In this document: positions 37,954 through 47,927 of the stretch, one piece after another
Layout of the letters: the number at the start of each line of letters is the position of its first letter
Position numbering within the stretch: position 1 is the stretch's first letter
Assembly (NCBI GenBank): GCA_025331565.1
Contig: JAFREQ010000034.1
Span: 4,092,001-4,156,000 of the forward strand
Direction of reading: 5' to 3'
DNA length: 64,000 nucleotides
Source of the DNA: Holacanthus passer
Taxonomy: Eukaryota > Chordata > Actinopteri > Pomacanthidae
Program-made: the position numbers and the translations under genes
The notes under the pieces: model-generated
The model's database searches: none
The model's input: only the letters and a program-made list of their open reading frames with translations
Told to the model about the DNA's origin: nothing

Positions 37954-40900
37954 AACTGGTCTTGAGTCTAGTGTACATCCCCAATTTGGACATAAGCGAA
38001 CCCACACACACATACTAGTACTTAGGTCACTTTCACATGGATTTAGATTAATTTCCTGGAGGCTTTGTTTAATCTTTGAGATTAAGATCTCCTTTCCAAG
38101 AGAAAGAAGAAACGCTCACAAGAACGCAATCAGCAAACAGAACCAGCACAACTACACAATAAACAGGGAGTTATTAGAAACAGTTACAAGAATCGCAAAA
38201 AACGTCAGATAGTAAAGCTTTAAAATCTCTAAGGGGAATTCAGGACTCTAGTTTGAGGCCAATTTGTGGTTCATTCCATGTAAAAGGTGCATAGTACAAC
38301 CACGATTCCAAAAAAAAGTTGGGATGCTGTGTAAAATATAGATAAGACAGAATGTGATAACTTGCTAAACCTTTTTGGCATAAACTCAATTGAAAATGAC
38401 ACAAAGGCAATGTATTTAATGTTTGACCTCATACACCTACTTATTCAGAATTCGATACCTGCCTTTTCAAATTGCAAGCTTTTTTCCACTCAGTCTTGCG
38501 TGCGTTCACTGGAACCAAACAGTTCAAAGGAATTTCTGTTCCAATTTAAACAACTTTCTCTCCCTCCTCTCTGCAGCATCCTTTTTGCAGACATCAAGGG
38601 CTTCACTCTGTTGTCGATGAACCTGTCGGCGCAGGATCTGGTCCGAACCCTCAACGAGCTCTTTGGACGCTTTGACCGACTGGCAGATGTGAGAATCTGA
38701 GCTCTTTTTTTTGCAATAACATATATTCGGCACAACTTCTCTTCTATCAACAATTTATTTTACCTCTTCCCTGGTGTCTTGTCTCGTCTTTGTCACAGGA
38801 GCACCACTGCCTGCGGATAAAGATACTGGGAGACTGTTACTACTGTGTGTCAGGGGTCCCTGAGCCGCAGCGTGCCCATGCCCGTCACTGTGTTGAGATG
38901 GGCCTGGCGATGATCAACACCATACGGTGAGTCTTAACTCGCTGGACTTTTTGGGGGGTTATCATGCAAAACAATGATCAATGTTAAAGATTAACAACTC
39001 TTGGTCACTCCCACCAACACCAGGTATGTGCAGAAGCAGCTGAACTTTGACATGGACATGAGGATCGGGATCCACTCGGGCTCCGTCCTGTGTGGGGTGC
39101 TGGGCCTGCAGAAGTGGCAGTTTGATGTCTGGTCCTGGGACGTGGGCATTGCCAACATGCTGGAGGCTGGGGGGATACCAGGGTGAGTGGTCTCTGCCTG
39201 TACCAGCAACCGGTAGAGTAGGCCTTTGATGAACCATGTTTGATCTCAGTCTGGTTGTGCCTTGCAATAAGGTGCATTTGCTCTCTTGTCCCAGTTTTCA
39301 ACAGGGATCCACATTGAATCACAGCAAAGTGTGCAAACCCAAACTTTGGTTTTCTACACTAGATGATATGACAGACTGCAGGCAAATGATTCATTCCTTC
39401 TCAAGAGCATTTGTACATCTCTGCTAATTTTCTCTGCTTCTATTCTCTCTCATGCAGTCGCATCCACATCTCAAGGGCGACTCTGGACTGTCTGGAAGGC
39501 ACCTACAAGACAGAAGATGGTCATGGACGTGACAGGAACGAGTTTCTGCTCAAACACAACATCGACACTTTCCTCATCTGCCCGCAGGAGGAGAGGAATA
39601 AAGTTAACCATACCGAGCCCCCCAAAGTCCAGAAAACAAATCGAACATGGAACCCAGAGATGCCCTTTGGGAACGTCATTGACATGAACAGTGTAGGTGC
39701 AGGGACGCAAAATTATTGTTGGCTTTAAGTAATAAAAGGTTTCAATGCTAATAATACATTTCTGTCTTCACTTCACCAGCCCCGACCTGATTCCTCTCAC
39801 ACCATCATGTTCTTTGTCTGCAGATCCTGGCCTCCTTTACAAACGGCTCCGTGCCCAACATATGGCAATCCACGTCCAAGGAGATTAACAAGCGTATCAA
39901 ACATGCCATTGAGGTTCGAAGCAGTGAGCGTATGCACAGGGAACACATCACTCCGCTCACCCTGGTGTTCAAAGACACACACATCGAGGACAAGGTGAGC
40001 AGGTGTCACCGGTTCAGAGGCTGTTTGGTAGGAGGAGTTAATGCTGCAGAGTAAATGAGGTTGACTCTGATCTTTTGGTTTTGGTTGGTCCAGTTCTCCC
40101 AGATGAGAGATGAAATGTTCAACTCCAACCTGGTCTGCTCCTTCATCATGCTCCTCTTTCTCATGGCTGCCCAGACCCTCATTCCTGCCCCCAGGTAGGA
40201 AGACACCAGCAATTTCAAAGTTCAATTTCAATGTCCAAGGTCAATGATATCTACCTGGACATTTTCCCTGTATAGCAACAACAACGAGGTCAAATAAACT
40301 TAGAGAGAACATGACATGACACTAGATGATCTTTCATGTTTTCAGCACTTTAATAGCAGATAAGTTTTGAATTGCAGCTTTAAGATATAATGTGTTCTTC
40401 ATTAAAAAGATCTAAAGAACCTGAACAATCAAAACAGTAAATTTTGCTTTTTCTAACAGAAAATATCAGCATTCAAACACGTGTTGGTTTAAGGTTGCAA
40501 AAGATTTACTGGTCTGTTTGTCTGATTTTAAAGCTACAAGTAGGATTTGAAGTTTTTCACTTTGCTGCCATCTGGAATGAAATGTTATTTGAAGTTCATC
40601 CCACTTTTTTCTTAATTCCACCTTGTAAACCACAGATTAACATTTCCACTTCTTCACTCACTTCCTTCCTCTCCCTCTCATCCTCTCCTCTGCAGGCTGT
40701 TCCCAGTCGTCCTCCAGTTCTCAGTCTTCCTGCTCGTCTACATGCTGCTGCTGCTGTTGGCCCTAGCTGAAGAGTTCAAGTGGGCCCCTACCGCACTGCA
40801 ACACTTCTGCTGCTGGATCCATGAAAACAACAGTGCCCGTAACCTCCTCACCCTCACTGCCATCATCATCAACTTCAGCTTGGTCTCTACTGACATGGTG

Positions 40901-43245
40901 AGAGTGAACAACGCAGACTTTTATATATGAAATGAAATCTTTTCCCTGCCACAGCTTTTCCTTTGTATAGTCTGTCTGGACTATTTGTGCCTACTCCTAT
41001 TTGACCTTGCAAATTGCATGAATGTTAGTGAATCCAGTGGAATGCACAGTTAGTCGCTCTTATCATATCTCCCACTGTTATTTGTACAATCCTCCCTTAA
41101 ATGTGTATCCATAAAATAGAGAGGTTCACTTCCCTGCTGACATGTAAAGTGTGCATCAGATGACAAGCAAATTACACTTCAAGGTGCTGAAATGTTTTTA
41201 GTATGTGTAAAAGAGAAGAAAGAAATGTGTATCTGTTTCTTTCTTTCAGTATTTTTGTCAGTTGTGAAAGGTTTTATGTGATTTGTATGTTGGGTGTCCA
41301 GGTCTGGTGCATTCTCACAGACACAGGAGAGGCTGATGTAACGGCCTCACGTCCGCTCACCGTCTGCACTTACCCCGAGGTAAGACAATATCATCACACA
41401 CATTTGGTCTCATGTTAAATAAAATGTCACATGTACTGTATTGACTTCAAGAAAGTGATGTCATGAAAATGCATTGGGCTCTTCGTCTGTCTCCTCAGTT
41501 CTTTGTCTTGAGCGGCGTGATCGCCATGGTGACCTGTGCCGTGTTCCTGCGTCTCAACTCTCTGCTGAAGCTGGCGGTGCTGCTGCTGGCGGTGGCCGTC
41601 TACTCCTACCTCATCCACCTGGCCTTCCTCACGCTCACACGCCATGATGTGCTGCACAGGTTAGCGCCGGCTCAGGCTGTGGTCACACAATGACTTTAAT
41701 GTTCAATGTTTAGAATTGTTTTACTTCCTCTGTCTACTACTATTGTGCTGAACATTTTTAGATCTCTGTGTTCGACCTCTGTTCGTGCACAGGTCTCACT
41801 ATGTCAGGAGAAAAGGAATTTCCATCCTCCTCATGGTCATGTTTATTGTTGCTGTCTTCTACAATGGACGGCAGGTACTGTCAGGCTTCCCCCTTTTAAT
41901 CATGCTGCTGTTTAGTTTAGTTTGCTCGTAGTATTTTTAATTGCATTTTGGATATTTGTTCTCTTGAGACCAATTCTGTTGACTGCCAAACTGAGTAGGT
42001 GTGTAAAGGAGTGTGTGACCTCCTGTCCTTTCCTTTTAAGTGGGAGGCCACTGCCAGACTGGACTTCCTGTGGCGTCTGCAGGCCCAACAGGAAGTGGAG
42101 GACATGAGGGAATTACGAGAACACAACGAGTGTCTCCTGCACAACATCCTGCCCGTGCACGTGGCGCGACATTTTCTGGACCGGAGCAAGAATGATGAGG
42201 TCAGCCTCTTCATACACAGGGTTTTTTTCAATTTGGCCTTCATTGCTTTTATCAGGGGGACACAAAAATATAGGGACAATAATCCAAGTGTATTTAAAAT
42301 TTAGATTTTTTAAAATTCTGAATGGACTATGATGAATTGATAAAATCTAATTAAAATGGCAAATTACTTAAATCTAATTTAGGAAGCCAAAACCTGATGA
42401 AGAACATGATGAAGAGGTGAAAAACATGTTATATAGAAGGGGAGTTGAACAACCTCATTTTAATTTTAAATGCAATGAAAAGTGGACTGTTATTTACCGA
42501 GTGCTTTCACACATTTGTAGTTTATTGAGATTTACTGTTTTAGGCTTTTAAGAATACCCAGTCAAGATAAAAGTGTACGACTGTATTGTCTTTTCAGGAG
42601 CTTTACTCCCAGTCCTATGATGAAGTCGGCGTCATGTTTGCCTCCATCGCTGGCTTCAATGAGTACTTTGAGCAGAAAGAGATCAAACATGAGGGAGTGG
42701 ACTGCCTCCGACTTCTGAATGAGATCATCGCTGGCTTTGATGAGGTGAGAATGGGACTGGAAATTTCCGGGTGATAAAAGCATTGAAAATAAGTCATCCT
42801 TCAAATTTAGTATGGAGACATTTTAATGGAGGACCTGCTGCTGACAAATGGGATTGTTACCTATTGCATAAATCAGCAGCTATATAAGAGTTTGATGTGT
42901 AACTCTAATGTTTCTTCTACCAAGCTGCTGGAGGAGTCGTACTTCCACTATGTGGAGAAGATAAAGACCATTGGGAGCTGCTACATGGCTGCCTCTGGCT
43001 TAGCTCCAGACAGACAGGTGGGAGATTTTTGTTTTGATGACATTTACCCTTGCATCATTTATTCTCCTCTCTGTCTCTCTGTATCTAAGCATCCGTCTAT
43101 CTCTGTCTCTCTCAGGCATCGATGAATGAATGGAATCACCTGAGTGAGCTGGTTTTGTTTGCATTGGCAATGCAAGAGACCTTGAAAGAGATTAACAGGC
43201 ACTCTGCCAAAAACTTCCAGCTGCGTGTGGGTAAGTGGCTGACCT

Positions 43246-43279
<34 letters not shown>

Positions 43280-44993
43280 ACACAATCTCACATAAGCAAT
43301 GTATGGTCAATAGACAAACTGATAATTAATGATTTGTCAGGCATTGCACACGGGCCGGTGGTGGCAGGGGTGATCGGTGCCACCAAGCCGCAGTATGACA
43401 TCTGGGGGTCAACAGTGAACCTGGCCAGCCGCATGGACAGCACAGGTGTGAGCGGACGCATCCAGGTACCCGAGGCCACGCGCAGGATCCTGGCAGAATG
43501 GGGCTTCGTCTTGGAGCTACGTGGAGAAATCTTTGTCAAGGGGGTGAGTGGCTGAAGGACAGAGACTGGTTTTGTTGGTCCTGTTGCTCATGGTGGTTCC
43601 AGCCATCCTTAAACATAAGTAGAATGAAATGGAGAACTGTTCGGGTGCCCAGCATTTTGTATTATTATCACATAATCTAAATACTCAAGTAAAGCACAAG
43701 TACTTTAAAATTGAACTTAAGTACAGTTCTTGAGTAAATGTTACATTTCCCCATTGCTTACATATTCTGTTTAAAGACAAAATGAAATAAGCTGTGTACA
43801 CTCACACGGGTGTCTCCTGTTAATTTGACTAATTAGACCTTAAACTGCCTGAACACATACAGGCTGTTCTCGATGGATTGGCATCTTTCATGACTATGTT
43901 GTGTTACACCTTTGTGCAAGAAGTGAGAAGTTCCAGTTTTATTCATTTGTAGATAAATCACAGGTGTAAATGATAAAAAATAATGATGGCTGGATTTCAT
44001 TTAGCTGCTTCAGTTTCAGGGATCTGGCACTGTGTCTGCTGGCTCACTGTCACACCGTCATGATTTACTGGGCCTCTTGAATATAATCGAGCTATTATTA
44101 ATGTTATTAGTAACACATGTGCAACTCAAAATGTCTGCTTTGAAAACAGTCTAATACCCAGAACTTCCCTATATAGATATATAAATATATCTAAAGTTTG
44201 ATATGCATTTTTTGCAGCTGACATTTTTTAATGACATAACAGGAAAAACACTAGAAATTACATGGGTTTTAAGTGATCAGTGCCATCCTAGTCATTTTAG
44301 ATCCCAGTGATACAGCATGCACAATACTTGGACCCTGAAACTGGCAGACCTGAAACCAAATGAGTTGTTATTAATGTTATTAGTTACACCAGCTTTTTAA
44401 AAATACCTGCCATGAAGACTACTAGTTCAACACATTTGCAGTAGAACCTCAGAAAAGTCTGATCAGTCAGAATAGCTGGAAACACCTGTGTCAGAGATGA
44501 GGGGTGGACGGCTTTAAACAGCAATTACTTATGAGCACAACAGTAGAAATGAACTCTACTTAGTACAAGAGGACAATAAAACAAGGGGGACATCTGCTGG
44601 TGAAAGGAAACAACAGACAGAGAATTGCATTACTGTTCAGGAAGGGGACAGAAGTGCATGAGATGTGTAGATATGAATGCACTGTAACCATATTAGTGTG
44701 AGGGGTCTTGGTAATAATAACCTTGAGGGTTGTTGACAAGGCATCGCCACACTTTGTGACCTCTGTTATCATTGCAGGTGAGCGAGTGTCAGGGCAAAGT
44801 CCGCACCTATTTCATCAGCACCATGCGTAGCAAGAGGGCCAACATTGGAACAGATGGCCACTTGGGGGGGCGGACAGGAGGACGCATGACGCTGGCAGGA
44901 GTGGTGTTTGGTCTGGTCCAGGCCAGGCACAAGGAGAAGATGAGAGAGACCAACGGGGGGTTCGGTCTGACTCCCTGCACCCTTCAATGCTGA
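35060..44993 (+). CDS. adcy8: ADCY8-type membrane adenylyl cyclase (complete, 20 coding exons)
   Basis: It makes cAMP from ATP at the plasma membrane; ADCY8 is Ca2+/calmodulin-stimulated. Exons: 35060-35179, 35958-36695, 37467-37616, 37763-37893, 38577-38688, 38799-38926, 39024-39182, 39458-39692, 39824-39994, 40094-40194, 40696-40897, 41302-41379, 41499-41659, 41793-41874, 42041-42199, 42598-42744, 42925-43017, 43116-43230, 43341-43543, 44778-44993; 1166 aa, all phases fit. The start MELREPNCLT parallels ADCY8, and LWQNAVKHIIIQQ (from about residue 23) matches its N-terminal calmodulin motif. Six helices follow (about 153-300), then C1 with metal Asp385 (LFADIKGF) and Asp429 (LGDCYYC), six more helices (about 660-865), and C2 with Lys972 (KTIG), Asp1047 (YDIWG), Asn1054 and Arg1058 (NLASR). 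All catalytic residues are present. It is about 85 residues shorter than mammalian ADCY8, mainly in the N-terminus and C-terminal tail. It may be an ADCY8 ohnologue rather than adcy8 itself. Confidence 0.9.
35508..35801 (+). repeat. Interspersed repeat, copy A, in cyclase intron 1
   Basis: It ends with tgtcccaacttttttcggaa, then tcggggttgta. The internal block 'caaattattacatctgtttt' and the preceding 'ttttcaattgagtatatgtc' recur in reverse orientation at 38.3 kb. The terminal 'cggaatcggggttgta' signature is familiar from abundant teleost non-autonomous elements. No coding capacity. Confidence 0.65.
37145..37250. repeat. Possible repeat tail in cyclase intron 2
   Basis: The stretch 'agactttattgtctcccttt' then 'ggagaaatttatcttgg' resembles the 'tttattgtc...ggagaaatttgtcttgg' block of a common teleost repeat. 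Recognised from memory only. Confidence 0.4.
37896..37951. repeat. Compound (CG)n(CA)n microsatellite abutting a splice donor
   Basis: Exon 4 of the cyclase ends at 37893. The donor reads gtacgcacgcgcgcgcacac and passes straight into about 20 CA units, so the alternating purine-pyrimidine tract includes the donor itself. Confidence 0.95.
38295..38465 (-). repeat. Interspersed repeat, copy B, inverted, in cyclase intron 4
   Basis: It opens acaaccacgattccaaaaaa followed by aaagttgggatgctgtgt. It then carries gataacttgctaaacctttt and actcaattgaaaatgacac, the reverse complement of copy A at 35.5-35.8 kb with substitutions and a shorter far end. It stops about 110 bp before the exon 5 acceptor. 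Confidence 0.65.
43247..43276. repeat. (CA)n microsatellite downstream of cyclase exon 18
   Basis: About 15 CA units start 16 nt after the exon 18 donor (gtaagtggctgacctc). Confidence 0.95.
43544..44777 (+). other. Cyclase intron 19, nothing else seen
   Basis: 1.2 kb of A/T-rich intron before the last exon. No repeat or exon-like block was recognised. Confidence 0.6.
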
Positions 44994-46510
44994 GGGGACT
45001 TTTAAGGTCAGATGACTGCAGGTGGAGGAGGACACAGTCCAGCCATATTGTTTCTACTGGTTTACAGACTTATTGTCTTGTCTTTCATACTTTGCCATAA
45101 CTAAATTAGCTGCACACAGAGAGAGAGAGGGTGTAGCTCTCAGTCACAGGGTCCAAATCCGATAAGAGCCTTTGTTTGACTGTGTCCTCCTCGTCTTTCC
45201 CGTCTTCTGAAAAAGAAATATTAAAGGTTTTGAGCTGTATTGTGCTTTATAGGGGAACTCATCCATGGGCAGATTTCACATAGAGAGGTGTGTTAGAAAC
45301 TGTCCCACTGCATCTTGCCATATCTACACATTATACACACTGTTTTCAGTTCATTTTGAATCAAAAGCCAACATGTCTCTCTTTTTTTTGGCTTGGATAA
45401 TCCACAAACAAGTCCTCAGACCTCTAAGCCAAAACACAGAATACCTCAAAACAACCAGCTTAACCTCTCATAGACTACCAATGGCCTATACAACTCCACT
45501 AGTGTTTTTTTTTTTTTTTTTCTTTTTACTGTGTTATCTTGCATCATTCCTGCAGTTTTGTTCAACATATTTTGTATTATGAGTTGATGCATTATTAATA
45601 CCAAGCCACTGCTATTCAAGCTTTTCCGAATATCTGTTTTAGTGGAACTCCTATCACTGTATTTCACTCTTTCAACAGCAAACACAAGTTACATTCTTTA
45701 TGAATCAATTGCCGCTTGGTTTTATATTGACTTTCTTTTCTGTGTGTCTGCATGCAGCTCCCACTGGACTATTATTTATTGTCTAGCTTTCATGTCATCA
45801 TCGCAATGTTGCTCTGGATTTCTGAGATTTTTGTCAAACATCTGAATGTGACAAATCCCACCATGGCCAATTCAATTTTGCCTCAGTCCACAACTGCTCT
45901 TACTTCCGTTACTTAACTGCAGTTATATTTCCAGTGTGGCAGTAAAACTCAAAAGAGAGATGATGTTTATCTGTTGAACTAACCTTTATGCCAAAACCAC
46001 CTCTCACATCACTCCTCTTCATGTATACGAAAGACACAGAAGGTTGTTTTGATGTGTAATAATGATGTAATGATACTTTATATTGTAGGCCTGATACTTA
46101 TTGTCACTGTCATATAAAAAAAACATTGTTTCTGTTTTATTATGTGTGTTTTTTTTACATTTCAACTGAAGGATGACAAGCTCCTCTGTGGGACTTCCTG
46201 AAGACTTTATACACTTATTGGGCACATAAAACATTTTCAAAATCTCAAAACAATATATATATATGTTAATCCATGATAAAAATCTAGAAATGTAACAGAA
46301 TGTCCTCATCTGTATATATTGTATAGCTCTGATTTATATGTTTGAAAACATCACCAGGCTGGGCAGGTTTGGCATTCTGGAAATGTAAAGTGTAACAGGA
46401 AACCGGTCTGTTATTTGAGCTATGTTATGTTTGTTTTTTCATAATTTTTACAAAAACCTTTAATAGTCTACATTTTCTGCTAATAAAACCAGCAATGACA
46501 ACAAATCTGA
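44994..46510 (+). other. adcy8: Cyclase 3' UTR (inferred) with polyadenylation signal
   Basis: Non-coding sequence follows the TGA at 44991-44993. A poly-T run lies at 45505-45520. AATAAA at 46482-46487, followed by a T/G-rich stretch, is the best candidate polyadenylation signal; earlier AATAAA-like words are weaker. Confidence 0.5.
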
Positions 46511-46953
46511 TGATGATTTTAATTATGCACGAGTCATTCTGATGCATTCAAGCAGCTGAGTTTCCCCTATGCAATGTGCATTAACACATAATTTACATTT
46601 TGTTGGTGTAAAGTAAGGGTTTAAGTCACTTTACCGTCAGTGTGTCTGGATTTCACCTTAAAGATTGTGTATAACGTATAGAAAAGTAAAAACATGTGAC
46701 CTCCAGTAGAAACTGTGTGATAACATGAGAAGCAACCAAGAAGCTGGATGATTTTTACTGCACAATTACAGGATTTTAAAGAAGCAGAAGAAAGATCCTT
46801 TGTGTTCCAGCCGAGCAGATCAGCCCATCCACTAAAGCCTGTCTTCACATGCTGAGTGAAGCAACAAAGGCAAAATCAGGCCTGGGTATGTTAGAGGTTA
46901 GACTACAGATATACAGAAATGAAATGAAGGCAAAGTGTGAAGAAACTGGGGTC

Positions 46954-46987
46954 ATTATTATTATTATTATTATTGTTATTGTTATTT
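46954..46987. repeat. (ATT)n short tandem repeat
   Basis: About eight ATT units followed by GTTATT units, in the spacer between the cyclase and parp1. Confidence 0.9.
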
Positions 46988-47927
46988 AAAGCACATAGTG
47001 ATAATTGAACTGCACTAATAAGATTATGAATTTTCTTCCATTTTGTTTATTACCATAAACTGAAAGTGAAAATCTAAAATAGATCGTTCTGTAAAAAACA
47101 AAACTAATCTGCCTCCTTCCAGTCAGCGTCTGATCGATTTCTCTTCACTCCATTAGTTCTGGCTGCGACTCGCGCGGGTCTTCTAGGGGCAACTCCTCGA
47201 TTGTCTATTGTGAAAGATGAATCACTCTGCAGTTGGAAAAATTGGTTCATCTTGGGCGATTAACCTCTATGTTCTTAGTTAAGATTTTTCTGGAGCAGAT
47301 ATAGAAGGAAAAAATAACTGCTGCGCAAACAAACCCATCTTGTGTCTAATAGCCCAACAAGTATAATAATAATAATAACAATAACAACAATGTGTGTGTT
47401 TATACGATGTATGTTGCTTTGAGTTGTGCTGAGTCTTCATTGTCCATTATATATGTGACTCAAGTGACTGAATAGTTTATGGATGAGGATTTGCAGGGCA
47501 CCAATGCACATCCACGACCCTGACCTGTACTACCAATTATGATGCACATTTATTATCATTTATAAATTTAATTTTTCACGATTCCCAACATGTAATTTCT
47601 TTTAATATTTTGCCAAGACAAACTGCTGTCTACATTGTACATTTGGATAATAATAAATAAAGAGATTCTGATTTAAATAAAAGTTATTTAAAAAGTTATT
47701 ATCGAATGTATATGTTCAGTGTTAATCCCTTCTTCAGAGAGCAGCTGATGATGTGGTGAAGTTTTTGGTATCAGGAAACAGCGGCGGAGTGAGAGCTCTT
47801 CCTCTGTGTGCAGACACGCGGGCTTCTCCTCTCTGCCGCCGCTGCGTTGATTGTTGTGGCTCCTCTTCATCATCATCATCATCCGGAGAAAGTTCAGCCT
47901 CTTGTTCAGCAGTGATATTGAAGAAGC
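46988..47927 (+). promoter_or_regulatory. parp1: Spacer and presumed parp1 promoter/5' UTR
   Basis: A CpG-bearing stretch (ctgcgactcgcgcgggtctt near 47164-47183) and a second near the start (cagcggcggag, ctctgccgccgctgcg, 47779-47850) suggest a TATA-less promoter. A short TCA run (47866-47882) lies in the probable 5' UTR just before the ATG at 47928. No other gene is visible. Confidence 0.4.

Noticed and set aside
37836..38018. Frames rich in Thr-His repeats
   Set aside because: Translation of the CA microsatellite.
35060..44993. Assignment of the cyclase to ADCY3, expected beside EFR3B from human synteny
   Set aside because: The N-terminus, the LWQNAV motif, GVYIPTLRHTFKSRDLE and the LEELYSQSYD-type C2 entry follow ADCY8, not ADCY3.
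47688..47882. Minus-strand frame opposite the parp1 5' UTR starting with five Met
   Set aside because: The Met run comes from the TCA repeat in the parp1 leader; no family match.
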